A DNA stretch of 31,982 nucleotides from an uncultured Oscillospiraceae bacterium (GTDB taxonomy: Bacteria > Bacillota > Clostridia > Oscillospirales > Oscillospiraceae), in contig CAAERF010000612.1 of NCBI GenBank assembly GCA_900758315.1, forward strand, positions 1 to 31,982, read 5' to 3'. The translations under genes were made by a program, and so were the position numbers. This document shows, piece after piece, positions 22,615 to 30,195 of the stretch. Position 1 is the first letter of the stretch, and the number at the start of each line of letters is the position of its first letter. Under the pieces are notes generated by a model. It was given only the letters and a program-made list of their open reading frames with translations. It did not search any database and had not been told where the DNA came from.

Positions 22615-22636
22615 GGTATGGGAAAGGATGTAAAAA

Positions 22637-24214
22637 GTGGAGACTTGCAGGAAAAATTGGAGAATTGGAATCGATGTGGGCGGAACTAATACAGATGCCG
22701 TCATTATCGATGAAAACCTGAAACTGGTTGCAAGTATTAAGACGTCGACGACGGAAGACGTGATGAGTGGCATTGAGCGCTCCATGCACGCGGTGCTGTC
22801 CCAGATCGGCGAGGACCGGCAGAGGATTGGCTACGCCATGTTGGGTACAACGCACTGCACAAACGCCATCGTAGAGCGGAAGCATCTGAACAAGGTCTGC
22901 GTCATTCGCCTGGGAGCACCGGCTACCACCGCAGTCAAGCCCATGGCGGACTGGCCGGATGATATCAAGCAGGCCATGCAGGTGAAGAGCTTTATCGTGG
23001 AAGGCGGCAACGAGTTTGACGGGCGGGAGATCAGCCCGCTGGATGAGGATAAAATTCACGAGATTGCGGGCTGGATCCGGGATAACGAGATGGAGTCCGC
23101 GGCGGTGGTGGCGGTGTTCTCGCCGGTGTCCGATGAACACGAAAAGCGCACCATGCAGATTCTGAAAGAGGAGCTGGGCGAGGCATTCCCCGTGACCATC
23201 TCCAGCGAGATCGGCAGCGTGGGCCTGCTGGAGCGGGAAAACGCGGCCATTCTGAACGCGGCCCTGGTCCGGGTGGCCCGTACCACGGCGGAGAGCTTTA
23301 CGAAGGCGCTGGAGCGGGAAAACATCACAGACGTGGCAGTCTACCTGGGACAGAACGACGGCACTTTGATGTCGGTGGACTACGCCAAGCGGTATCCCAT
23401 CCTGACCATCGCCTGTGGCCCCACCAACAGCATTCGCGGCGCGTCCTTCCTGACCGAGAAAAAGGACGCCTTTGTGGTGGACGTGGGCGGCACGACGACG
23501 GATGTGGGCGTGCTGAGCAACGGCTTCCCCAGAGAGTCCATGATCGCGGTGGAGATCGGCGATATCCGCACCAACTTCCGGATGCCCGACCTGGTGTCCA
23601 TCGGCCTGGGTGGCGGCACTTTGGTGAAGGTGCAGCCGGACGGCACGGTGGAAATTGGCCCGGAGAGCGTGGGCTACCGGGTGACGGAAGAGGCCCTCTG
23701 CTTTGGCGGCAGTACGCTGACCGCCACGGACATCGTTGTGGCCCTGGGAAAGGCGCCCGGAGTAGGAGATCCCGCCAAGGTGGCACATTTGGACCCGGCT
23801 CTGCTGGAGCAGGCCTATGGAAAGATGAAGACCATGGTGGAGACCTGCATCGACGAGATGAAGACCTCCTCCGGCGACATCGAGGTGATTCTGGTGGGCG
23901 GCGGCAGCATTCTGGTGCCCCATGAGCTGGAGGGCGCCTCGGAGGTCCTGCTGCCCGAGCACTTCGGCGTGGCGAACGCCATTGGCTCCGCCATCGCCCA
24001 GGTCAGCGGTCAGATTGAAAAGGTGTTCTCACTGGAAAATACCACCCGGGAGGCAGCCCTGCAGGAGGCGAAGGAGCTGGCTGTGGAAGAGGCCATCTCC
24101 GCCGGTGCGGCGCCGGAGTCGGTGGAGATCATTGATATTGAGTATGTTCCTCTGGCATACCTGGGAAGCGCTGTGCGTATCCGGGTCAAGGCCGTGGGAA
24201 ATCTGATTGCCTGA
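22637..24214 (+). CDS. Hydantoinase/oxoprolinase family protein (HyuA-like)
   Basis: The 525-residue protein has the actin/ASKHA ATPase-type fold of HyuA: the first phosphate loop GIDVGGTNTDAV (11-22), LGTTHCTNAIVERK, AIVVFSP-like AAVVAVFSPVSDEHE, the second loop VVDVGGTTTDVGVL and the adenosine region VGGGSILVP. It covers the Hydant_A_N and Hydantoinase_A regions only, with no Hydantoinase_B domain fused or nearby. Relatives open cyclic imides such as hydantoins or 5-oxoproline using ATP. It starts at GTG 22637, eight bases after AAAGGA. The DUF917 gene follows after 16 bases. The substrate is not known; the neighbours point to hydantoin-like rings. Confidence 0.88.
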   Translation: METCRKNWRIGIDVGGTNTDAVIIDENLKLVASIKTSTTEDVMSGIERSMHAVLSQIGEDRQRIGYAMLGTTHCTNAIVERKHLNKVCVIRLGAPATTAVKPMADWPDDIKQAMQVKSFIVEGGNEFDGREISPLDEDKIHEIAGWIRDNEMESAAVVAVFSPVSDEHEKRTMQILKEELGEAFPVTISSEIGSVGLLERENAAILNAALVRVARTTAESFTKALERENITDVAVYLGQNDGTLMSVDYAKRYPILTIACGPTNSIRGASFLTEKKDAFVVDVGGTTTDVGVLSNGFPRESMIAVEIGDIRTNFRMPDLVSIGLGGGTLVKVQPDGTVEIGPESVGYRVTEEALCFGGSTLTATDIVVALGKAPGVGDPAKVAHLDPALLEQAYGKMKTMVETCIDEMKTSSGDIEVILVGGGSILVPHELEGASEVLLPEHFGVANAIGSAIAQVSGQIEKVFSLENTTREAALQEAKELAVEEAISAGAAPESVEIIDIEYVPLAYLGSAVRIRVKAVGNLIA

Positions 24215-24230
24215 GGAGGAGCGACGAGGT

Positions 24231-25316
24231 ATGAGAACGATAGGAAAGCAGCAAATTGAAGATATGAGCGTAGGCGCCGCAGTGCTGGGCGCCGGCGGCG
24301 GCGGTGACCCCTATGTGGGCAAGCTAATGGCGCTCCAGGCGGTGGAGGAGTTCGGCGAGGTCACCCTGCTGGATGTAGACGAGGTGCCGGATGATGTCAT
24401 GGTGGCGTCGGCCAACATGATCGGAGCACCCACGGTACTGGTGGAGAAGATTCCCAGCGGCACTGAGCTCCAAAATGCCTTTGACCACGTGAGCAAGGCG
24501 CTGGGACAGAAGGTGTTCGGCGTCATCCCCTTTGAGGCAGGCGGCATCAACTCCATGCTGCCCCTGGTGCTGGCGGCATCCAACAACCTGCCGCTGATTG
24601 ACGCGGACGGAATGGGCAGAGCGTTTCCGGAGATCCAGATGGTCACCTGGAGCTTGCAGGACATTCCCTGTACGCCGGCCTGTGTCTGCGATGAAAAGGG
24701 GAACTGCGTTAGCGTGACGGCCAAAGACAACGTCTGGGCCGAGCGGCTGTGCCGCAACGCCACCGCAGTGATGGGCGGCTCCTGCTACATGTCTTGCTAC
24801 CCCATGACCGGCAAACAGATGAAGGCCAGCAGTATCCGGGGCACGACCACCAAGAGCGAGACCATCGGCCGGGTGATTCGGGAGGCCAAGTCCAAGAAGC
24901 TGGATCCCCTTGCGGCGCTGAAAGAGGTCACCGGTGGCATCGAGCTGTTCCGGGGCAAGATCATCGACGTAAACCGGAATACGGTGGGCGGTTTTGTCCG
25001 GGGCGAGACCGAGCTGGACGGCCTGGAAGGGTACAAGGGCAGCCGCCTGAAGATTTCCTTCCAAAATGAGAACCTGGTTGCCATCCGGGACGACGGCACC
25101 ATCCTGTGTACGGTGCCCGACCTGATTATCATGCTGGATCTGGAGGCCACCCTGCCCGTCACCACCGAGACGCTGAAATACGGCGCCCGGGTGGTAGTGT
25201 TGGGCATCCCGTGTAGCCCTCTGTGGAGAAGCGAGCGGGGCATCAGCGTAGTGGGACCGGGTTATTTCGGCTATCCGGACATCCCCTATATCCCTGTGGA
25301 AGAGCGGAACAAGTGA
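24231..25316 (+). CDS. DUF917 / S-methyl-thiohydantoin desulfurase-like protein
   Basis: The 361-residue protein has the DUF917 start pattern, with the glycine loop GAGGGGDPY (residues 20-28), then PFEAGGINSMLPLVLAA and DADGMGRAFPEIQM. The Pfam family is now named for S-methyl-thiohydantoin desulfurase (PF06032). Genes of this family are often found beside HyuA-like genes. The ATG at 24231 has GAGGAGG upstream; it follows the hydantoinase stop by 16 bases and precedes the racemase by 25, so the three are one operon. It may act with the HyuA-like protein as a two-part ring-opening or ring-modifying enzyme, which is inference. Confidence 0.85.
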   Translation: MRTIGKQQIEDMSVGAAVLGAGGGGDPYVGKLMALQAVEEFGEVTLLDVDEVPDDVMVASANMIGAPTVLVEKIPSGTELQNAFDHVSKALGQKVFGVIPFEAGGINSMLPLVLAASNNLPLIDADGMGRAFPEIQMVTWSLQDIPCTPACVCDEKGNCVSVTAKDNVWAERLCRNATAVMGGSCYMSCYPMTGKQMKASSIRGTTTKSETIGRVIREAKSKKLDPLAALKEVTGGIELFRGKIIDVNRNTVGGFVRGETELDGLEGYKGSRLKISFQNENLVAIRDDGTILCTVPDLIIMLDLEATLPVTTETLKYGARVVVLGIPCSPLWRSERGISVVGPGYFGYPDIPYIPVEERNK

Positions 25317-25341
25317 CGGAACGCAAAGGAAGGTGAGCGGG

Positions 25342-26106
25342 ATGAGGAAGATCAGAATTTTGGATATCTTCCCGGACATCTACTCTCCTGGTGTAGAGCA
25401 GGAGCTCAAAGACCGCGCGGCGCTGAAGGAACAGCTGCTGGAAAGGACCAACGGACTGGTGGAACTGGACTGCCGGTGTGTGGAGAAGGGCAGCGAGTCC
25501 ATTGAGTGCTTTTACGACGCGGGGATGGTGGTTCCGTACATCGTCCGGATGGCGGAGCAGGCCCAGAAGGACGGATACGACGCCGCGGTGCTGGACTGCT
25601 TTATGGACCCGGGGCTGGGTGAGTGCCGGGAGTACTTGACCATGCCCGTCTTCGGCGTCTGCCAGTCCGCGTGCAGTCTGGCCATGCGGCTGGGCGGAGA
25701 GTTTTCGGTGATCGGCATCCTGGAGGACATGGATCGCTGTATCAAGGAAAACCTCCGCAGGTACGGCCTGATCGGCATGCTGGCCAACATCCCGGTGGTG
25801 GATACCCCGGTGCTGGAGCTCCACGAGCATGTGGATCAGGTGGTCAGCCAGATTGTGGAAGTGGGAGAGCGCACTGTCCGGGAGGACAAGGCCAAGGCAC
25901 TGGTCTTTGGCTGCACCGGTATGTCACCGCTGGTGGGTGCCGCCAGAGAGGGCCTGCTGGCCCGCGGCATCGACGTGCCCATCATCGAGCCCTTCCGCGC
26001 CGCACTGTATGACGCGGTGGCTTGTACGTTGCAGGGCGTTGCCCACAGCAAACGGGCTTACTGTCCGGTCCGTCCCAAGCGGCGGGTTCTGGACTGGGAA
26101 CAGTAA
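25342..26106 (+). CDS. Asp/Glu/hydantoin racemase family protein
   Basis: The 254-residue protein belongs to the Asp/Glu racemase superfamily. The two catalytic cysteines are visible as C86 in VLDCFMDPGL and C191 in VFGCTGM, spaced as in hydantoin racemases, which swap the C5 proton of 5-substituted hydantoins so that a stereospecific hydantoinase can use both forms. The start ATG 25342 lies about eight bases after AAAGGAAGG; the in-frame GTG at 25333 overlaps that motif. It is the third gene of the operon. A racemase of other cyclic or amino acid substrates remains possible. Confidence 0.85.
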   Translation: MRKIRILDIFPDIYSPGVEQELKDRAALKEQLLERTNGLVELDCRCVEKGSESIECFYDAGMVVPYIVRMAEQAQKDGYDAAVLDCFMDPGLGECREYLTMPVFGVCQSACSLAMRLGGEFSVIGILEDMDRCIKENLRRYGLIGMLANIPVVDTPVLELHEHVDQVVSQIVEVGERTVREDKAKALVFGCTGMSPLVGAAREGLLARGIDVPIIEPFRAALYDAVACTLQGVAHSKRAYCPVRPKRRVLDWEQ

Positions 26107-26263
26107 AGTGTTGTGATAGATCGGAGGGGAGAACAAAAAGTAGTAAAAAGGAAGATCCGGAAAGAGCCGATCAGACGACAGACCAGAACGTCTATTCTTT
26201 ATGCGGGAATCTGTGAAAGCGAGCTGGCCGACAGTGCTGATGGTGACAGAGAAAGGATATGAA

Positions 26264-27601
26264 ATGGCTGAGAAGAAAATAAAAAGTGGTCAGGATTATG
26301 TAAATGACTATGCCACACTGGTAGTACCCCAGGATAAAAGAAGATCTTCCTTCTCCCTGGCAATGGTACTGATAGGAAGTATTATCTGCTTGAGCTCCAT
26401 ATACACCGGCGCAAGCTTTGTCGGAGGGTTGACCATGAATCAGGTGATCATCGCCTGTATCATAGGCAACATCGTTCTTGCGGTTCTCGGAGGCGCGCTA
26501 AGCTATATTGGCACGAAGACGGGCGTGGGCATTTCCATGCTCATGCGAGAGTCCTTTGGCGTACTCGGTAACTACATTCTTTCCATTCTGATTACGGTCG
26601 TTGAGATTGGATGGTTCGCATATCAGTGCGGATTTTTCGGTTCTACCATTCACGCAATGTTCCCCAATGCAGGGTTTATAACGGACCCGACCGTAGCAGG
26701 TATCTGGGGCGGCATCCTGATGATGACAACTGCGTATATCGGATACAAGGGCTTGGAAATTCTGAGTAATGTAGCGGCACCGATCATTCTCATTATGTGT
26801 TTTCTGGGATGCATGATCGCAGCACATCAGGTGGGCGGTCTGGATGCGTTTAATGAAATTTCGCTGAATGTTGACGGCAGCATGACGCTGGCGACCGGAA
26901 TTGTGTCCGTCATCGGCGCTTACGCAATGGGCGCAGTCCTCCAGCCGGATATCACGAGATATGGTAAAAAGGGTTCCCACAGCGTGATCGGCGCGGTTTT
27001 GGGATTTATGATTGCAAACTCCTTTGTCATTATCAGCGGATACTTCATGTGTACTGCTACGGCTACCAGCGACGTTGCCGTAGCTCTGATGCAAATCTTC
27101 GGTTCGTGGGCACTTCTGATGCTCATCCTGGCGCAGTGGACAACCAACGATAACAACCTGTACTTCTCTTCGCTGGCTGCCACAGTCGTTGTGCCCAGAT
27201 TCAAGAAAAAGAGCATCGTGCTGGTGTTCGGCATCGTGGCTACCCTGGTAGGTGCAATGGGCGTTGTGAACTACTTTACAAGCTGGCTGGGCATCCTGGG
27301 AACAGGCATTCCTCCCGTGGCGGGTATTCTGGCGCTCGACTATTTCTTTGTTAAGAAACAGAACTACAGCTTTGGAGAGGGCACGGTTCATCACTTCTGC
27401 GCACTTCCCGCTATTGTAGCCTGGGTTGTCGGGTGCATCGTAGGCTTTACGGTTCACTGGGGTGTGTCCGCAATCAACAGCATGGTAGTGGCCGGCGTGG
27501 TCTATGTTATCATGTTTGCGTGCTTCAAGAACAACGAAAAAGTCCTGTACCTGGGCGGCACATATGTAGAAGACGAGGTCGGTGCGCTGCATAAGAACTA
27601 A
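26264..27601 (+). CDS. NCS1 family permease (cytosine/hydantoin/allantoin-type)
   Basis: The 445-residue protein has twelve predicted membrane helices and the pattern of CodB-like NCS1 transporters (ASFVGGLTMNQVIIA near helix 1-2, GAVLQPDITRYGKK in the middle, LAQWTTNDNNLYFSSLA near helix 8). NCS1 members bring in cytosine, allantoin or hydantoins with a cation. The ATG at 26264 has AAAGGA upstream. The 157-base gap after the racemase lacks a clear terminator, so it may share the operon or have its own promoter. Its codon use is visibly more A/T-rich than that of the three enzymes before it, so it may have a separate origin. It fits as the importer of the cluster substrate. Confidence 0.88.
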   Translation: MAEKKIKSGQDYVNDYATLVVPQDKRRSSFSLAMVLIGSIICLSSIYTGASFVGGLTMNQVIIACIIGNIVLAVLGGALSYIGTKTGVGISMLMRESFGVLGNYILSILITVVEIGWFAYQCGFFGSTIHAMFPNAGFITDPTVAGIWGGILMMTTAYIGYKGLEILSNVAAPIILIMCFLGCMIAAHQVGGLDAFNEISLNVDGSMTLATGIVSVIGAYAMGAVLQPDITRYGKKGSHSVIGAVLGFMIANSFVIISGYFMCTATATSDVAVALMQIFGSWALLMLILAQWTTNDNNLYFSSLAATVVVPRFKKKSIVLVFGIVATLVGAMGVVNYFTSWLGILGTGIPPVAGILALDYFFVKKQNYSFGEGTVHHFCALPAIVAWVVGCIVGFTVHWGVSAINSMVVAGVVYVIMFACFKNNEKVLYLGGTYVEDEVGALHKN

Positions 27602-27817
27602 GTCAACACAACTGAGATCATAAGGATAAATACAAGCAGAGCGCCTGTGCTGATTCAGCCAGACGCTTTGCTCACATTAGGAGAAGAGGGGGCTGAAGCA
27701 GGAGGACCACTGTAAGGGTGATGCAGGTGGGCCTGTCCGAACCGTAATGGAAGAGGCAGAACAATGGAGCGCCGCCCTTGTAAAACGACAGGGCGGCGCT
27801 CTTGGCATTTCCCCTTC
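27602..27817. other. Spacer after the permease
   Basis: No gene is supported. A strong 12-bp hairpin GAGCGCCGCCCT (27767-27778) with AGGGCGGCGCTC (27790-27801) followed by TTGGCATTT is a probable weak terminator. The segment 27650-27760 has purine-rich, non-coding-looking sequence without an RNA family I recognise. Confidence 0.45.
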
Positions 27818-27845
27818 TTGACAAAGGGAGCTGGCGTGCTATAAT
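27818..27845 (+). promoter_or_regulatory. Strong promoter of the marR-MFS operon
   Basis: Perfect TTGACA (27818-27823) and TATAAT (27840-27845) are spaced by 16 bases. The first operator palindrome starts at the very next base. Confidence 0.85.
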
Positions 27846-27902
27846 ACTAACCGGGTTAGTGGTCTAACCTGTTTTTTATTGAGGTTATGCTAACCGGATT
27901 AG
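27846..27902. promoter_or_regulatory. Tandem MarR operators
   Basis: ACTAACC-G-GGTTAGT (27846-27860) is a perfect 15-base palindrome. CTAACCGGATTAG (27890-27902) is a second copy with one change. Extra half-sites CTAACC (27864-27869) and GGTTA (27883-27887) lie between them. The block spans from the -10 edge to just before the ribosome binding site, a good place for repression. Confidence 0.75.
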
Positions 27903-27917
27903 GAAAGAGGCGGATAT

Positions 27918-28364
27918 ATGACCTATTTGGAATTGGCCCGGCAACTGGGCGAGATCAATAAGGAAATACTGAAAATCTCGGAGTACCGGGAGATCGTGGA
28001 GGTCAACCGGGGAGAGGGCGTTGTGCTGAGCTACCTGGTGCACCACAACGATGAGGCGACGCCGGTCCAACTGAGCCAGGCGCTGGAGGTCAGCACAGCC
28101 CGCATTGCGGCGCTGTTAAACAAGATGGAGCGGAAAAAGCTGGTGGTACGGCAAAGGCATCCGGATAATAACAGGAACACCATTGTAAAACTGCTGCCTG
28201 ACGGGAAAAAGCTGCACGAAAAGCAGGAAAGCGTATTTAATCAATGTACGGTGCGTTTTTTTGAAAGCCTCGGCGAGGAGAAGGCGGCTTTATTTGTGGA
28301 ACTGCAACGGGAAATGGTCGATTTCCTGTTAAAAAATCAGATGGGGGGAACCGGTCATGAGTGA
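27918..28364 (+). CDS. MarR family transcriptional regulator of the MFS exporter
   Basis: The 148-residue protein has the MarR winged helix-turn-helix: VVLSYLVHHNDEATPVQLSQAL, the recognition helix VSTARIAALLNKMERKKLVVRQ, the wing HPDNNRNTIVKLLP and C-terminal dimer helices. The ATG at 27918 has AAAGAGG upstream. It overlaps the MFS gene by 8 bases, so exporter and regulator are made together. Its own promoter is covered by tandem CTAACC/GGTTAG palindromes, which are its likely binding sites. The inducer is unknown, possibly the exported drug. Confidence 0.92.
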   Translation: MTYLELARQLGEINKEILKISEYREIVEVNRGEGVVLSYLVHHNDEATPVQLSQALEVSTARIAALLNKMERKKLVVRQRHPDNNRNTIVKLLPDGKKLHEKQESVFNQCTVRFFESLGEEKAALFVELQREMVDFLLKNQMGGTGHE

Positions 28365-29769
28365 TGCAATCGTAATCACCAAACGCAAACGGACGCTGAT
28401 CTTTCTCAATATTGTCTTTGCCTGTATTGCGACTTCCATGCTTGCGACAGCCCTGACCACCGCGCTCCCCGATATGATACGGGATTTCAACATCAGCGTT
28501 ACCACGGGACAGTGGCTGACCAGCGGGTATTCCCTTGCCATGGGCATTATGATGCCGCTGACGGCGTTTTTAATCAATCGCTTTCCCACCCGGAAGCTCT
28601 ATCTGACGGCGATTATCGGCTTTCTTGCAGGGCTGCTGCTCTGCATTATCGCACCCAATTTTGGAATTATGATGTGCGGCAGAGTGTTGCAGGCCTGTGG
28701 AAACGGAATTCTCATGTCTATGGCGCAGGTGATTATCCTGACCATTTATCCGGACGAGCAAAAGGGAACTGCCATGGGCTGGTATGGCCTGTCTGCCGGA
28801 GCGGCACCGGTTGTCGCGCCGACCCTGGCGGGGATACTGGTGGACGCATATGGCTGGAGAATGATTTTCTACGTTGCGATCGCAATTATGCTGATTTCCC
28901 TGGTGTTTGCCATTTTCACAATCGAAAACGTGCTTGATACGGCCAAAAAGAAGTTTGACACGCTGTCATTTGTGATCAGCGCCGTTGCCTTTGGAGGCGT
29001 TACGCTGGGAATCGGGAATCTGGGCACCTATCCGTTTGTGAGTGTTCAGGTGTTGCTGTTGCTTGTGGCAGGGATTGTGGCTGCCGGCCTGTTTGTGTAC
29101 AGACAGCTTCATCTGCGCGAACCGTTTCTGGAGCTCAGAATCTGTAAGAACCGGGCGTATGCGCTGAGTGTCATCGGAAGTATGCTGCTCTATCTCGTCA
29201 TGATGGGCTCCTCTGTGATTTTACCCCTCTATGTGCAGTCCATTATGGGCTGTTCCGCCACGACGTCCGGTCTTGTGACCTTTCCCGGCTCACTGGTGAT
29301 GGCGATTGTGAGCCCCTTTGCCGGAAGGATCTACGACAAAGTCGGCATGAAAGTGCTGTTTGTGGCGGGGGCACTCTGTATGCTACTCAGTAACGTGGGG
29401 ATGGTGTCCATCACCATGCAGACGCCCATCTGGCTTCCCGCTGTGTATAATGCGATACGCTGTGTTTCCATCGGCTGCCTGATGATGCCCATCGTCACAT
29501 GGGGAACCAGTGGCATCCGTCAAAGCTTAACCGCTCACGCGACCGCGCTGCTCACATCCCTGCGGACAGTCGCCGGTGCCATTGGCTCGGCCCTGTTTGT
29601 CAGTATCATGACGGCAGTGGCAAATCGGTCGGCAGCGTCCTATGGGGCGAACGCGCAGATCCATGGATTAAACATCGCTTTTTTGGCGATGTCTGTTGGC
29701 AGTGCGGTACTGCTCTGCATTGCGGTATTCAGAGTAAAACAGCGTGCGAAAGAAGTTTCCACAGACTGA
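28357..29769 (+). CDS. DHA2-type MFS multidrug exporter
   Basis: The 470-residue protein is a major facilitator of the EmrB/QacA (DHA2) drug:H+ antiporter group, with 12-14 predicted helices. LTTALPDMIRDF in helix 1, QWLTSGYSLAMGIMMPL in helix 2, the antiporter motif C region GWYGLSAGAAPVVAPTLAG and the GWRMIF motif are typical. The ATG at 28357 has GGGGGAA upstream and overlaps marR, giving translational coupling. Base composition of this operon is lower in G+C than the ribosomal and sporulation genes nearby, which may mean acquisition. A strong terminator follows. Confidence 0.92.
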   Translation: MSDAIVITKRKRTLIFLNIVFACIATSMLATALTTALPDMIRDFNISVTTGQWLTSGYSLAMGIMMPLTAFLINRFPTRKLYLTAIIGFLAGLLLCIIAPNFGIMMCGRVLQACGNGILMSMAQVIILTIYPDEQKGTAMGWYGLSAGAAPVVAPTLAGILVDAYGWRMIFYVAIAIMLISLVFAIFTIENVLDTAKKKFDTLSFVISAVAFGGVTLGIGNLGTYPFVSVQVLLLLVAGIVAAGLFVYRQLHLREPFLELRICKNRAYALSVIGSMLLYLVMMGSSVILPLYVQSIMGCSATTSGLVTFPGSLVMAIVSPFAGRIYDKVGMKVLFVAGALCMLLSNVGMVSITMQTPIWLPAVYNAIRCVSIGCLMMPIVTWGTSGIRQSLTAHATALLTSLRTVAGAIGSALFVSIMTAVANRSAASYGANAQIHGLNIAFLAMSVGSAVLLCIAVFRVKQRAKEVSTD

Positions 29770-29782
29770 GGATAAAAGGAAA

Positions 29783-29825
29783 CGCTGCAACCTCTTTTAT
29801 GTTGAGGTTGCAGCGCTCTTTTTGG
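29783..29825 (+). terminator. Terminator between the MFS gene and tRNA-Arg, bidirectional
   Basis: A 12-bp stem CGCTGCAACCTC (29783-29794) with 29804-29815 is followed by CTCTTTTT on the plus strand. The minus strand also has a T-rich run after the stem, so it can end the tRNA transcript. Confidence 0.88.
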
Positions 29826-29899
29826 CACCCCCGGCGAGACTCGAACTCACTACGTTCCGCTTAGGAGGCGGACCCTCTATCCTGGTGAGGTACGGGGGC
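29823..29899 (-). tRNA. tRNA-Arg (anticodon CCU)
   Basis: On the minus strand, GCCCCCG pairs with CGGGGGT (one terminal G-U). The D stem CCTC/GAGG, anticodon stem TCCGC/GCGGA with loop CTCCTAA (anticodon CCT, reads AGG) and T arm GTGAG-TTCGAGT-CTCGC are all present. The discriminator is G and the 3' CCA is encoded (29825-29823). Confidence 0.95.
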
Positions 29900-30057
29900 A
29901 TATCAAAAAGGTTTGGTTTTTCGGATCGGCTGGAATGGAAGGAACCGATGGAAAAGCATCCACCAGATCTGGTTTTCGGGGCAGTTGGCTGAGTTGGATT
30001 TCCCGCCGAAGCTGAGACGCTGGGAAAAATGGCAAAAACCGCGCCGAAACCGAAACT

Positions 30058-30086
30058 AGTTTACCTGAATGTGCTGATTTTGTCAA
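30058..30086 (-). promoter_or_regulatory. Candidate promoter for tRNA-Arg
   Basis: On the minus strand, a perfect TTGACA (30086-30081) and TAAACT (30063-30058) are spaced by 17 bases. It lies about 150 bases before the tRNA, a long leader for a tRNA gene, but no closer promoter is visible. Confidence 0.5.
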
Positions 30087-30104
30087 TGATATGGACAAAT
30101 AAGG

Positions 30105-30132
30105 TTGCTATTTGATACGAACGGTATATAAT
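30105..30132 (+). promoter_or_regulatory. Promoter of typA
   Basis: TTGCTA (30105-30110) and a perfect TATAAT (30127-30132) are spaced by 16 bases. Confidence 0.7.
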
Positions 30133-30195
30133 AGACAAGGACTTTTTATCGACCCAAATCGAATTTCATGCTATAGAGAAGCGAGGTTACCTTCC

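Noticed and set aside
22583..25379. Long minus-strand frames opposite the hydantoinase and DUF917 genes
   Set aside because: His/Gln/Arg-rich translations without domains; the plus-strand genes have family motifs and ribosome binding sites.
27602..27766. Possible riboswitch or small RNA after the permease
   Set aside because: No conserved core of a known RNA class was recognised and there is no promoter in front of it.
29877..30098. 73-codon minus-strand frame overlapping tRNA-Arg
   Set aside because: It runs into the tRNA gene and starts upstream of the only promoter there.
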